From: DATARH01 sp035309005
Lineage (GTDB): Bacteria; Pseudomonadota; Alphaproteobacteria; ATCC43930; CGMCC-115725
Assembly (NCBI GenBank): GCA_035309005.1
Contig: DATGFP010000143.1
Location: 1 to 51,316, forward strand
Reading direction: 5' to 3'
Length of the DNA stretch: 51,316 bases
Part shown: positions 16,875 to 28,433 of the stretch, in pieces
Numbering within the stretch: the first letter of the stretch is position 1
Layout of the letters: each line of letters opens with the position of its first letter
Notes under the pieces: generated by a model
Databases searched by the model: none
What the model saw: the letters and a program-made list of their open reading frames with translations, nothing else
What the model was told of the DNA's origin: nothing
Program-made: the position numbers and the translations under genes

Positions 16875-17669
16875 CTACGAGCGCAGCGGGTGGGCGTGGT
16901 CGAGCGGGCCATGCCCGTGGCCGAAGCCGGGCGCGCTCGCGATCGCGCGGCGGACATAGTCGCGCGCCCGCTCGATCGCGGCGTCGAGCGCCATCCCTTG
17001 CGCCAGCCCGGCGGCGATCGCGGAGGCAAGCGTGCAGCCGGTGCCGTGGGTGTGCCGGCTAGCGATCCGCGAGCCGCTCCAGACGCGCCGGCTCCGGGCG
17101 GTCGCGAGCACGTCGAAAACCGTGTCGCCCGGCAGATGCCCGCCCTTGAGCAGTACCGCGCCGCAGCCCAAATCGAGCAGGCGCTGGGCCCCCTCGTGCA
17201 TCGCCGCGAGACTGTCGATCGCCCGGCCGATCAGGATCTCGGCTTCCGGCAGGTTGGGGGTCAGGACGCTGGCGCGGACGATCAGCCGGCGCTTCAAGGC
17301 CTCGATCGCGCCGGGCTCGATCAGCGGCGCGCCGCCCTTCGCCACCATCACCGGATCGACGACAAGCGGCACCGCCGGCGCCCGCTCGGCGAGCACCGCG
17401 GCGACCGTCTCGATCACCGCTTCATCGTGCAGCATGCCGGTCTTGATCGCGTCGGCGCCGATGTCGTCCAGCACCACCTCGATCTGCTGCCGGATGAAGT
17501 CGGGCGGGATCGGCAGCACGCCGAAGACACCTTGCGTGTTCTGCGCGGTCAGCGCCGTGACGGCGGTGGCCGCGAAGGCGCCGAGCATCGTCACGGTCTT
17601 GATGTCGGCCTGGATGCCGGCGCCGCCGCCGGAATCCGAGCCGGCGACGATCAGGACGCGCCCCTTCAC
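16875..17669 (-). CDS. thiD: hydroxymethylpyrimidine/phosphomethylpyrimidine kinase ThiD
   Basis: A 264-residue ribokinase-fold enzyme that phosphorylates HMP and HMP-phosphate in thiamine synthesis. Characteristic segments are VAGSDSGGGAGIQADIKT at the N-terminus, the PVMVAKGG stretch (about residue 108), LLKGGH and the anion-hole motif HGTGCTLASAIAAGL near the C-terminus. The GTG at 17669 begins directly before the first strand and is 16 bases after the glmM stop; no strong ribosome binding site is visible. No TPP riboswitch could fit in this short gap, so thiamine control at this site is unlikely and expression probably depends on readthrough from glmM. Confidence 0.94.
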   Translation of the reverse strand: MKGRVLIVAGSDSGGGAGIQADIKTVTMLGAFAATAVTALTAQNTQGVFGVLPIPPDFIRQQIEVVLDDIGADAIKTGMLHDEAVIETVAAVLAERAPAVPLVVDPVMVAKGGAPLIEPGAIEALKRRLIVRASVLTPNLPEAEILIGRAIDSLAAMHEGAQRLLDLGCGAVLLKGGHLPGDTVFDVLATARSRRVWSGSRIASRHTHGTGCTLASAIAAGLAQGMALDAAIERARDYVRRAIASAPGFGHGHGPLDHAHPLRS

Positions 17670-17685
17670 GCCAAAAACCCGGGCA

Positions 17686-19080
<1,395 letters not shown>

Positions 19081-19091
19081 CGCGCCCCACC

Positions 19092-19137
19092 CACGTGCCA
19101 CGTGACGAATTCACCACCCGACGCTAACGCCGGGTGG
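19092..19137 (-). promoter_or_regulatory. ftsH-glmM intergenic hairpin and double CACGTG element
   Basis: The 112-base gap between ftsH and glmM contains an inverted repeat at 19114-19137. Read on the minus strand it is CCACCCGGCG-TTAG-CGTCGGGTGG, a 10-bp stem with one G-U pair that is better paired in the transcribed sense than in the other. Between it and glmM lies CACGTG-C-CACGTG (19092-19104), two identical palindromic hexamers about 12 bases before the start codon. A terminator/attenuator plus an operator-like site is one reading; neither is proven. No T-run follows the hairpin. Confidence 0.4.
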
Positions 19138-19192
19138 CGACGATCATCCTAGCAGATCGGCAGCGGCAAATCGTCAGGAACGGATGCGGCGG

Positions 19193-21121
<1,929 letters not shown>

Positions 21122-21144
21122 GCTGCAGGCCTTTCCCTACCGCT

Positions 21145-21205
21145 TCGGGCGTCGCGCCCGACCCAACCGCGCCGCAGTTTCCACGCCAGCATCACATAGG
21201 ATGCT
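21145..21205 (-). promoter_or_regulatory. two small hairpins in the tilS-ftsH gap
   Basis: In the 91 bases between tilS and ftsH, two inverted repeats can be read: TCGGGC-N5-GCCCGA at 21145-21161 and AGCATC-N6-GATGCT at 21188-21205. They may mark an attenuator or processing site in the ftsH leader. There is no T-run after either, and both stems are only 6 bp, so a chance origin is possible. Confidence 0.25.
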
Positions 21206-21212
21206 CCCACGA

Positions 21213-22502
21213 TTAAACAACTGTAAAGCCCGCAGTTGTGAGCGCGCTGTCCGGGCAAAAGGCGAGCAGCGGCAGCGCTCCCACGCCGGCGCGGCGATAG
21301 CCGAGATGCGGCACCGCGGCGAGGCCCTGCTCGTCCCACAGCGCCGGCAGCACCGGGTAGACGAGCCGTGGCAGGCCGCCGCCGCGCCGCTCGATCGGCG
21401 CCGCGCCGTGCCGTCCGAGATAATCGAGGGTGAAGCCCGTTGCCGCATCCGGCGCGAGGGTGACAGCAAAGCGCCGGTCCCACACCAGCCGGGCGCCGGG
21501 CTCGAGCCGCAGCGGCGGCGCCGCGGCGGCCAGTTCGCGCATGACCAGGAGGCGTCCGCGCCACGGCACAAAGCGGCAGCCGCCGAGCGTGCGCGCCCGC
21601 TCGGGCGCCGCCGCCAAAAAGCTCCGCAGCCGGGCGAGCCGCGCCCGTCGCGGCGGGTAGCGCGGCGCGCCGAAGCACAGCGCAACCCGCCCCAGCAACC
21701 GCTCCACGCTTTCGTCATCGGCCGCGGCCAAAGCCGCCCGATCGATCACGGCGAACCCGGCCGGATGCAGCGCCACCGCGCGGGCGAGCAGGGCGGCGAG
21801 CGCGTGCTCGCGGGCGATCCGGCGGTGGCCGCAATCGCGCAGCGCCGCGAGCGCCGTCTCCCATTCCGAGCCATCACCGGCGGCGGCTTCAGCGCGCAGC
21901 CGCGCCCGCTCGAAAGCCGGGTCGAAATTGCTCGGATCGCGCAGGAAGGGCTGCCGCTCGGCCTCGAGCAGCGCGAGGAGGCGCGTCCGCGGCACCGACA
22001 GCAGCGGCCTGACGAGGCGGCAGCCGGCCAGCTCGCGCACCGCTGACATGCCGGCCAGCCCGTCGATCCCGCTGCCGGCGCGACGACGGATCAAATGCGT
22101 CTCGACCTGGTCGTCGCGATGATGCGCGGTCAGTAAATGCAGGATGCCGTGCGCGCGGCACCACGCGGCCAGCAGATCGTAGCGCGCGGCGCGCGCCGCC
22201 GCTTGGATGCCGCTCGTCGGCTTGTCGCCGAGCCACCGCACGGTGTCGTGCGCAATGCCGCGGGCGGCGAGCCAGCCGGCGACGGACCGCGCTTCCGCGG
22301 CGCTCTGGGGCCGCAACCCGTGATCGACCGTCACAGCGTGGACAGCGCCGCCGCGCTGCCGCGCCCAGCCCTCGGCAAGCAGGACCAGGGCGAGGCTGTC
22401 AGGCCCGCCGGAGACCGCCACGGCGAGCCGCGGCCGCGCCTCGAAGCCGCCGATCGCCGCGAGCGTCGCGGCGAATTCGGCCGGCGTCAGCGCCGCCACC
22501 AC
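21213..22502 (-). CDS. tilS: tRNA(Ile)-lysidine synthetase TilS
   Basis: About 429 residues. The N-type ATP pyrophosphatase loop AVSGGPDSLALVLLAEGWA (about residue 28) and the downstream TAHHRDDQVET and RPLLSVPRTRLLALL segments are diagnostic. The enzyme joins lysine to C34 of tRNA-Ile(CAU), letting it read AUA. The GTG at 22502 (or the adjacent one at 22499) is chosen because conserved sequence starts about 20 residues later. The frame is open upstream through cpoB but that part is a shadow. The gene starts 8 bases after the cpoB stop, so it is probably part of the tol-pal transcript. The C-terminal half is divergent, as usual. Confidence 0.93.
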   Translation of the reverse strand: MVAALTPAEFAATLAAIGGFEARPRLAVAVSGGPDSLALVLLAEGWARQRGGAVHAVTVDHGLRPQSAAEARSVAGWLAARGIAHDTVRWLGDKPTSGIQAAARAARYDLLAAWCRAHGILHLLTAHHRDDQVETHLIRRRAGSGIDGLAGMSAVRELAGCRLVRPLLSVPRTRLLALLEAERQPFLRDPSNFDPAFERARLRAEAAAGDGSEWETALAALRDCGHRRIAREHALAALLARAVALHPAGFAVIDRAALAAADDESVERLLGRVALCFGAPRYPPRRARLARLRSFLAAAPERARTLGGCRFVPWRGRLLVMRELAAAAPPLRLEPGARLVWDRRFAVTLAPDAATGFTLDYLGRHGAAPIERRGGGLPRLVYPVLPALWDEQGLAAVPHLGYRRAGVGALPLLAFCPDSALTTAGFTVV

Positions 22503-22510
22503 AGGGAGGC

Positions 22511-23566
22511 TCAGCAGCCGAGCCGCTTTTTCTCGGCCGCGGCGCGGTCCTTGACGGCGGCGCCGGGGTGCGGGAAATCGTGGTCGAGCTGCGCGAAGGC
22601 CAGGCAGGCGTTCTTTTTCTGGTTGGCGTGGTCGAGCGACATGCCGAGCTTCAGCAGATCGTCGGCCGCCTTGGCGCTTTTCGGATAGCGCTTGTAGCCT
22701 TCGGCGAAGGCGCTCGCCGCCTCCGGGTAGCGGCCGCGCGTGTAATAGGTCTCGCCCAGCCAGTATTGCGCGTTGCCGGCCATGGCGTCCCTGGGGTGCG
22801 CCGCGATAAAGGCCTTGAGCGCCGCCTCGGCCGCCGGGTAGTCGGCCTTTTTCAATAGTCCGAACGCATGGTTGTACTGCTCGCTGACCGACCCGCTCGG
22901 CAGCAACCCGGTCGCCCCGGGGTGCGGCCCGGCCGCGGTGCTCGCCAATTCGGCCGGCGCCGCCGGCGACCCGGGCGGCCGCAGCGTGCCGAAAATCGGC
23001 GTTGGCCCGCCTCCCGGTCCGGGGCCTGGTCCGGGGCCTTGCTCGGAGGTCGGCCCATCGGGGGGCGGGACCAATGTTCCCGGCGGCGGCATCAGCCCGG
23101 CGCTCGCGCCCGGCCGCCGCGCCGCCGCGTCCTCGTCGCTGTCGCCCGGTGGCGGCGGCGGAAATTGCAGCGCGGGGCGGTCGGAGCGCGGCGGCTCGGG
23201 CGCCGCCGCCGCCGGATCGGCGGTCGCGACCGCGCCGGGGCTCGCGCCCGCCCCCTGGTCGAGCCGCTGGCGGACCCGCTCGACCTGGTTCACCGCCTCC
23301 TCGACCCGGCCGGTCAGGTCGCGCATTTCGGCTTCCAGCCGATCCATGCGGATTTCGATGCTTACCGCCGCGCCGCTGCCGGCCGGCATCGACGGCGGCG
23401 CGCCGCGGTAAATCTGCCGCTGCAGCATGTTGAGATCGCGCTCGAGGCGATCGAGCCGCTCCTGCGTCGAGAGGTCCTGACCCATTGCGGGCGCGAGCGC
23501 GCCGGCGACCGCGAGGCCAAACGCAAGGCCGGTAAAGGCGCGTGGCAGCATGGATCGCCGGAACAT
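22511..23566 (-). CDS. cpoB: cell division coordinator CpoB (YbgF), Tol-Pal associated
   Basis: A 351-residue periplasmic protein. An N-terminal signal peptide (residues 1-29, ending APAMGQD) is followed by a short coiled coil (LDRLERDLNMLQRQIY and a second segment around residue 75). A long Pro/Gly-rich low-complexity linker spans about residues 105-205. A C-terminal TPR-like domain has the family segment YNHAFGLLKKADYPAAEAALKAFI and AQYWLGETYYTRGRYPEAASAF. CpoB links peptidoglycan synthesis with outer-membrane constriction through TolA. The ATG at 23566 has GAGG upstream. It lies 200 bases after pal. The linker is longer than in the E. coli protein of about 263 residues. Confidence 0.94.
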   Translation of the reverse strand: MFRRSMLPRAFTGLAFGLAVAGALAPAMGQDLSTQERLDRLERDLNMLQRQIYRGAPPSMPAGSGAAVSIEIRMDRLEAEMRDLTGRVEEAVNQVERVRQRLDQGAGASPGAVATADPAAAAPEPPRSDRPALQFPPPPPGDSDEDAAARRPGASAGLMPPPGTLVPPPDGPTSEQGPGPGPGPGGGPTPIFGTLRPPGSPAAPAELASTAAGPHPGATGLLPSGSVSEQYNHAFGLLKKADYPAAEAALKAFIAAHPRDAMAGNAQYWLGETYYTRGRYPEAASAFAEGYKRYPKSAKAADDLLKLGMSLDHANQKKNACLAFAQLDHDFPHPGAAVKDRAAAEKKRLGC

Positions 23567-23720
23567 TCGGGTCGGCCTCGTACTCTAGCGGGACGCGCCG
23601 CGCAGCGGCGCGCCGTCCGGTATTCCCGCGGCCTCGCAGCGACGCGGCGGCATGTCCTGTACCGGCACACCTGCTAGTAGAGGCGGTTTTAGGCAAAAAG
23701 AGGGCATCGAACGCGAGCCG

Positions 23721-23742
23721 CCGCCGGGCCGATGCCCGGTGG
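23721..23742 (-). terminator. hairpin downstream of pal
   Basis: An inverted repeat with inner arms CCGGGC/GCCCGG around a four-base loop lies 25-46 bases after the pal stop, extended by three further pairs including a wobble. A run of T occurs about 30 bases further in the transcribed sense (CTCTTTTTGCC), too far for a standard intrinsic terminator. It may lower readthrough into cpoB or stabilise the pal message. Confidence 0.35.
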
Positions 23743-23766
23743 CGGGTGCAAATCGGCGTCGCCCGC

Positions 23767-24264
23767 TCAGTTCACCGTGGTAACCGCGACGCGGTTTTGG
23801 GCATAGGCGTCTTCGGTCGAGCCGGGGACGATCGGCCGCTCCTTGCCGTAGCTGATCGTCGAGACGCGCGACGCCGGAATGCCGGCGGCGACCAGCACGT
23901 TCTTCGCCGCGGCGGCGCGACGCTCGCCGAGCGCCAGATTGTATTCGCGCGTGCCGCGCTCGTCGCAGTGCCCCTCGATCGTCACCGAGACGTTGGGATA
24001 GCGGCGCAGCCATTCGGCCTGGCGCTGCAGGATCTGCTGGCCCTCGGAGGAGATATCGGCGCTGTCGAAGGCAAAGAACACGCGGTCGCCGGCGGTCGCC
24101 GCCAGATCCTGCTGCGACCCCGGTCCGAAGCGCGAACTACCGATCCCGCCCGGGCCGCCAAGGCCGCCCGGGCCGCCGGGACCGCCCGCCGGCTGTTCCG
24201 GCGCGCTGCTGCAGGCGGCAAGCATCAGCAATGCCCCGGCAAGGGCAAGAAGACGTGACAACAT
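23767..24264 (-). CDS. pal: peptidoglycan-associated lipoprotein Pal
   Basis: A 165-residue outer-membrane lipoprotein. The signal peptide MLSRLLALAGALLMLAACSS contains a lipobox with Cys at residue 18. A Gly/Pro collagen-like linker (about residues 26-45) precedes the OmpA-like peptidoglycan-binding domain, with VFFAFDSADIS, VTIEGHCDERGTREYNLALGERRA and VSTISYGKERP. Pal anchors the outer membrane to peptidoglycan and is moved by the TolQRA motor and TolB during division. The ATG at 24264 gives the normal length; the upstream open frame is not conserved. The gene follows tolB after 126 bases with a strong hairpin in between. Confidence 0.97.
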   Translation of the reverse strand: MLSRLLALAGALLMLAACSSAPEQPAGGPGGPGGLGGPGGIGSSRFGPGSQQDLAATAGDRVFFAFDSADISSEGQQILQRQAEWLRRYPNVSVTIEGHCDERGTREYNLALGERRAAAAKNVLVAAGIPASRVSTISYGKERPIVPGSTEDAYAQNRVAVTTVN

Positions 24265-24333
24265 GGCAAACTCCCCTCTATCGATCGCGGCCGGCGTCCC
24301 ATCGGGATCGCCGTAATGGAGCCGCTCTGCTGG

Positions 24334-24360
24334 CGCTGCCGCGGGCTTTTCGCGGCAGCG
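24334..24360 (-). promoter_or_regulatory. strong hairpin between tolB and pal
   Basis: Perfect 10-bp arms CGCTGCCGCG/CGCGGCAGCG flank a seven-base loop (24344-24350). The hairpin lies 31 bases after the tolB stop and 70 bases before the pal start. No T-run follows, so it is not a standard terminator. Pal is needed in far higher amounts than TolB, so a processing or stabilising element for the pal message is a reasonable inference. Confidence 0.45.
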
Positions 24361-24390
24361 GCGCAAAGCGGCGGACTATATCCCCCGTCC

Positions 24391-25716
24391 CTATTGGAGC
24401 AAGGGCGACCAGGCCGGGTCCGAAGCGGCCCCCGGCGTGTTGACCTCGCGCTTGTTGTATCCGGTCAAATCGATCGTGTAGAGCCGCGGCGCGCCGCCGC
24501 GGCCGCTCGAATCCATCGGGCCCTCGCGGAAATACATCAAGACCCGGCCGTTCGGCGCCCAGGTCGGGCCCTCGACCAGGAAATCCTGCGTCAGCAGCCG
24601 TTCGCCAGAGCCGTCCGGGCGCATCACCCCGATGTAGAAGGAGCCGCCGTCGATCTTGGTGAAGGCGATCAAATCGCCGCGCGGCGACCATACCGGGTCG
24701 CCGTACTTGCCGGAGCCGAAGCTGATCCGCTTCGCCCCGCCGCCACTGCCGCTCATCACGTAGAGCTGCGGCGAGCCGCCGCGATCGGAGTTGAAGACGA
24801 TCTGGCTGCCATCGGGCGAAAAGGACGGCGAGGTATTGATCGCGTTGCCGCTGGTCAGCCGCGACATCCCCCCGCCATGTGCCCCCATGACAAAGATGTT
24901 GCTGGCGCCGTTCTCCGAGCGGCTGAGCAAGAGCCGGCTGCCGTCGGGCGAGAAGCGCGGCGCGAAGGTCATGCCCGGCACCTTGCCGATCGACTGCTCC
25001 TGGCCGCTGTCGAGGTTAAGCAGAAAGATGCTCGGCGTGCCGGTGGCGTAGGACAAATAGGCGATTTCCTGGGCCGAGGGCGAAAAGCGCGGCGTCAGCA
25101 CCAGCGCTCGCCCGTCGGTCAGGTAGCGGTTGTTGGCGCCGTCCTGGTCCATGATGGCGAGGCGCTTGACGCGCCGCTGCGCCGGGCCGGATTCGGCGAC
25201 ATAAACGATCCGCGTGTCGAAATAGCCGTCTTCGCCGGTGATCCGCTTGTAGATCTGGTCGGCGATGATGTGCGCGATGCGGCGCCAGTTCTGCCGGGTC
25301 GTCGTGTAGGCGTAGCCGGTCAGCTGCTGCCCGGCAAAGACGTCCCACAGGCGGAACTCGACCCGCACCCGACCGTCGTCCTGCGGCTGCGCCGAGCCGG
25401 TAACCAGCGCCTGGGCGTTGATCTGGCGCCAATCGGCAAAGTTCGGCCCGCTGCCGGCCGCGACATTCTGGATGAAGCTTTTCGGGTCGAGCGGCCGGAA
25501 CAGCCCGGAGCTCTCCAGATCGGCCGAGACCACCTGGGCGATATTCTGCCCGACATCGCTCCCGGCGAGCGGCGGGATCGCGATCGGCAGCGGCTCGACA
25601 TGGCCGCGGGTGATGTCGAGCCGCAGATCGGCGCGCGCCGGACCGCCGAGCATCACCAGCGCAACAACGGCGGATGCCAGCCAAGCGGCACCCCAAACCG
25701 TGCGGTTTCCCGTCAT
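24391..25716 (-). CDS. tolB: Tol-Pal system beta-propeller protein TolB
   Basis: A 441-residue periplasmic protein. A Sec signal peptide (residues 1-29, ending GPARA) precedes the N-terminal alpha/beta domain (about 30-165) and a six-bladed propeller. The repeated blade pattern is APRFSPDGSRL, SPSFSPDGSQIVF and DPVWSPRGDLIAF. TolB shuttles between Pal and TolA. The ATG at 25716 overlaps the tolA stop as ATGA, which fixes the start; the open frame above it lies within tolA. The mature N-terminus, which in E. coli binds TolA, starts with DLRLDITRG. Confidence 0.97.
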   Translation of the reverse strand: MTGNRTVWGAAWLASAVVALVMLGGPARADLRLDITRGHVEPLPIAIPPLAGSDVGQNIAQVVSADLESSGLFRPLDPKSFIQNVAAGSGPNFADWRQINAQALVTGSAQPQDDGRVRVEFRLWDVFAGQQLTGYAYTTTRQNWRRIAHIIADQIYKRITGEDGYFDTRIVYVAESGPAQRRVKRLAIMDQDGANNRYLTDGRALVLTPRFSPSAQEIAYLSYATGTPSIFLLNLDSGQEQSIGKVPGMTFAPRFSPDGSRLLLSRSENGASNIFVMGAHGGGMSRLTSGNAINTSPSFSPDGSQIVFNSDRGGSPQLYVMSGSGGGAKRISFGSGKYGDPVWSPRGDLIAFTKIDGGSFYIGVMRPDGSGERLLTQDFLVEGPTWAPNGRVLMYFREGPMDSSGRGGAPRLYTIDLTGYNKREVNTPGAASDPAWSPLLQ

Positions 25717-26723
25717 ATGAGATCCTTCGGATTGAAAGTCAGGTCGAGGTTGTGCCAGGCCTCGTACTTGTCGGGCGGCAGCGGCAGCGGCGAGCATCGC
25801 GGGTTCAGCAAGGCGCGCTTGGCGCTGTCGGCGGCGGCGCGGAAGAACGGGTCCGCGGCATAGCGCCCGGTGTCGACGATCGCGGCCTGCTGCACCGTGC
25901 CGTCGCGGCCGACGACGGCCTTGATCTCGATATTGAGGTCCTGCGCGTCGCGCGCCCCGACCGGGATGTCCCAGCAGCGCTCGATCTGCTGGCGCAGCAG
26001 GTCGATTTCGCTCGCGGTCAGCTGGCTGCCGAGCGGCGCCTGCGGTTGCGAGGAGGGCGCCGCGCCGGTCGCGGCGACCGGCCGGGCGGGCGTTGGCTGC
26101 TCGGCTTCGGCGGTCTGCGTCCGGGTCAGGTTTTTCAGGAGCGCGTCGAAATCGCCCGGCTCGGGATGGCGCTGCGGCGGCTTGTCTTCGAGCTTGTTGA
26201 TCAGCTTCTCGAAGGCTGCCGGGTCGGCCTTTTCGCTGTGCGGCGGCGCATGGCTTGCCTGCTGCGGTTCGGGCTTCGGCTTGGGCTCGGGCGGCCGCGG
26301 CGCCGGGGTCTGCGCTTCCAAGGGCTTCGGCGGCGGTGGCGGCGGCGGCTTGATTGCCGGCTTCGGAGGCGCCGGCGCCGGCGCGGCGGCCGCGGCGGCG
26401 GCGGCGGAAGGGGGCGGCGCCGCGGCGGGCTCCGGCGGCGGCTTCGGCTTCGGCTCCGGCGCCGGCGGGGCGATCGCCGGCTCGGGTTTGGCCTGCGGCT
26501 TCGGGCGGTATGGGTTGGGATGCGTCGCCCTTGTGTCGGGGGCGATCGTCACCAGCTCGACCGCGATCGGGGTTTCCTCGACGGGGGGATGGCGGAACAG
26601 GCTCGGCAGGCCGAACACGATCAGCGCGATCAACCCGACATGCAGGCTCGCCGACAGCGCGAGGCCGCTCGGCATCGGGTCCCGCGGCGTCGGGCTCGGC
26701 CGCTGGCCGGGCTCGACCATCAT
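25713..26723 (-). CDS. tolA: Tol-Pal system protein TolA
   Basis: About 336 residues, an inner-membrane protein spanning the periplasm. One N-terminal transmembrane helix (ALSASLHVGLIALIVFGL) is followed by a very Pro/Ala/Lys-rich central region (about residues 55-190, with runs such as PPPPPPPKP) in place of the long helical domain of E. coli TolA. The C-terminal TolA/TonB-like domain has LRQQIERCWDIPVGARDAQDLNIEIKAV. It transmits TolQR motor force to TolB and Pal. The ATG at 26723 is chosen; an in-frame TTG at 26741 is the longer alternative. It overlaps tolB by four bases. Confidence 0.92.
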   Translation of the reverse strand: MMVEPGQRPSPTPRDPMPSGLALSASLHVGLIALIVFGLPSLFRHPPVEETPIAVELVTIAPDTRATHPNPYRPKPQAKPEPAIAPPAPEPKPKPPPEPAAAPPPSAAAAAAAAPAPAPPKPAIKPPPPPPPKPLEAQTPAPRPPEPKPKPEPQQASHAPPHSEKADPAAFEKLINKLEDKPPQRHPEPGDFDALLKNLTRTQTAEAEQPTPARPVAATGAAPSSQPQAPLGSQLTASEIDLLRQQIERCWDIPVGARDAQDLNIEIKAVVGRDGTVQQAAIVDTGRYAADPFFRAAADSAKRALLNPRCSPLPLPPDKYEAWHNLDLTFNPKDLI

Positions 26724-26754
26724 CACGTCGATCGCGGTCAACCCGGTATGTCCG

Positions 26755-27243
26755 CTAGTGGCCGGCGACCGCCGCGCGGTGCGGCGCGGGCGGCGCGACC
26801 GTTTTCGGCGCCTCGGCGACCAGGGACACCTTGTGGAAGCCGGCCGCGGTGACCAGGCTCATGACCTCGAGCACCCGGCCGTAATTGATGTCCTTGTCGC
26901 CGCGCACATAGAGCACCGCATCGGGATTGGCGCCGGTGATCGCCTGCAGCTTTTCGACCAGCGCTTCGATCGGCACGCTGGTCTCCTGGATGTAGACCGC
27001 GCCCTCGCGGTTGACCGTGATGGTCAGCGGCTCTTTCGGTTCGTTGATCGGCGGCGCCTGGGTCTGCGGCAGCTCGACCGGGACGCCGACGGTCAGGAGC
27101 GGCGCGGTCACCATGAAGACGATCAGCAACACCAGCATGACGTCGACCAGCGGCGTCACGTTGATCTCCGACATCGGGCGATAGTGGCCGCTGCGCGAGC
27201 GCCCGGCGTTCCTGCCGCTGCCGCTGTAGATCGGTGACGCCAC
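26755..27243 (-). CDS. tolR: Tol-Pal system protein TolR (ExbD family)
   Basis: A 162-residue inner-membrane protein. After a short cytoplasmic tail comes the signature SEINVTPLVDVMLVLLIVFMVTAPLL, a single transmembrane helix with the motor Asp. The periplasmic domain with VYVRGDKDINYGRVLEVM follows. It forms a proton-driven motor with TolQ. The GTG at 27243 has GAGAGG upstream and lies one base after the tolQ stop; an internal ATG at 27174 would remove most of the cytoplasmic tail. About 20 additional residues at each end compared with E. coli TolR (142 residues). Confidence 0.95.
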   Translation of the reverse strand: MASPIYSGSGRNAGRSRSGHYRPMSEINVTPLVDVMLVLLIVFMVTAPLLTVGVPVELPQTQAPPINEPKEPLTITVNREGAVYIQETSVPIEALVEKLQAITGANPDAVLYVRGDKDINYGRVLEVMSLVTAAGFHKVSLVAEAPKTVAPPAPHRAAVAGH

Positions 27244-27244
27244 G

Positions 27245-27967
27245 TCAGGGCCTCTCGTCGAGCTGGCGCGACAGGATCGCGCTGAACTCGGTCGCGAAGG
27301 CGTCGAGTCGCCCGGCGTAGCGGCCGAAATCGGAGGACAGCTTGTTGTAGGCGATCACCGCGGGGATCGCCGCGACCAGCCCCAATGCGGTGGCGAACAG
27401 CGATTCCGCGATGCCCGGCGCGACCACCGCGAGGCTGGTGTTTTTCGCCGCGGCGATCGAGGAAAAGCTGTTCATGATGCCCCATACCGTGCCGAACAGC
27501 CCGACGAACGGCGCGGTCGAGCCGACCGTCGCGAGAAAGCTCATGAAGCGTTCGACCCGGTCCATCTCGCGCCCGACCGTGACGTTCATCACGCGCTCGA
27601 TGCGCTGCTGCAGGCTGGAGCGCATAACCGCGGTCCCGAGGAGGCCCTTGGCCGCGCTGCGCCGCCATTCACGCATCGCCGCGGCGAATACCGCGCTCAT
27701 CGGGTCGATCGGCCGCTGGCCGACGCGGTCGTAGAGATCGTCGAGCGAGCCGCCGGACCAGAAGGTCTCCTCGAAGCTCGCCGCGGCGTTTCTGAGGCGG
27801 CGGATCCGCAGCGTCTTGTCGAAGATCACGGCCCACGACCAGAACGAGGCGAGCAGCAGGATGAACAGGACCAGTTTGACGATGCTGTCCGATTGCAGGA
27901 ACAGCTCGAAGATCGACAGGGTGGGAGTCACGGTGCCAGAAAGCGCGGTGGTTTCGACGGGGTGCAT
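27245..27967 (-). CDS. tolQ: Tol-Pal system protein TolQ (MotA/ExbB family)
   Basis: A 240-residue inner-membrane proton channel subunit with three transmembrane segments: near residues 22-42 (VKLVLFILLLASFWSWAVIF), 140-160 (FLATVGSTAPFVGLFGTVWGIM) and 175-195 (GIAESLFATALGLVAAIPAVI). The conserved Thr/Pro residues of the second and third helices are present. The ATG at 27967 has AAAGG about 10 bases upstream and begins MHPVETTALSG; the upstream open frame is not conserved. It lies 13 bases after the ybgC stop and one base before tolR. It is the first tol gene of the run. Confidence 0.96.
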   Translation of the reverse strand: MHPVETTALSGTVTPTLSIFELFLQSDSIVKLVLFILLLASFWSWAVIFDKTLRIRRLRNAAASFEETFWSGGSLDDLYDRVGQRPIDPMSAVFAAAMREWRRSAAKGLLGTAVMRSSLQQRIERVMNVTVGREMDRVERFMSFLATVGSTAPFVGLFGTVWGIMNSFSSIAAAKNTSLAVVAPGIAESLFATALGLVAAIPAVIAYNKLSSDFGRYAGRLDAFATEFSAILSRQLDERP

Positions 27968-27980
27968 TGTTGGCGACCTT

Positions 27981-28433
27981 TTATGGCGTCTTTTGGACGA
28001 TTGATGGCGTAAGCGAGGTATGAGCGGGTGAATTGAGCGCCGCGCGCAACCCGGCCGGCATCCGCCGCGGCCTGCCGTCCGGCCCGACGCAGGCGACGAG
28101 GACCTCGCAGGCAACCAGCACGCTGCCGTCGCGGCAGATGCGCTGGTCGAGCAGCAGGGTCGCGGCGCCGATCTCGACGAGGCGCGTCTCGACGCTCAGC
28201 AGATCGTCGAGCCGCGCCGGCGAGCGGTAGTCGGCGCTGAGCCGCCGCACCGTGAAGAGGACGCCGGTCTGCGCCGCGACCGCGCTATGGGCGAATCCCA
28301 GCGCGCGCATCATCTCGGTACGGCCGCGCTCGGCGAATTTCAGGTAGTTCGCGTAATAGACGATGCCGGCGGCGTCGGTATCCTCGTAGTAGACGCGCAG
28401 CTTCAGGCTGTGCGCCATCCCGCAGGCGTTCAC
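27981..28433 (-). CDS. ybgC: acyl-CoA thioesterase YbgC
   Basis: A 150-residue hot-dog-fold thioesterase. The 4HBT signature YYEDTDAAGIVYYANYLKFAERGRTE includes the catalytic Asp. YbgC is regularly the first gene of tol-pal clusters and may act in phospholipid metabolism. The GTG at 28433 overlaps the ruvB stop as GTGA; the ATG at 28418 (MAHSLKLRVYY) is an alternative that removes five residues. It bridges the ruv and tol genes, so these may share one transcript. Confidence 0.94.
   Translation of the reverse strand: MNACGMAHSLKLRVYYEDTDAAGIVYYANYLKFAERGRTEMMRALGFAHSAVAAQTGVLFTVRRLSADYRSPARLDDLLSVETRLVEIGAATLLLDQRICRDGSVLVACEVLVACVGPDGRPRRMPAGLRAALNSPAHTSLTPSIVQKTP

Noticed and set aside
17670..17685. 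Possible TPP riboswitch before thiD
   Set aside because: Only 16 bases separate glmM and thiD, too little for a riboswitch.
21213..23696. One long minus-strand frame suggesting an N-terminally extended TilS of 827 residues
   Set aside because: The upstream part is a shadow of cpoB in another frame; TilS homology begins only after 22502.
26240..26480. Short sequence repeats suggesting a satellite or CRISPR-like array
   Set aside because: They encode the Pro/Ala/Lys-rich middle of TolA; there are no regular repeat-spacer units.
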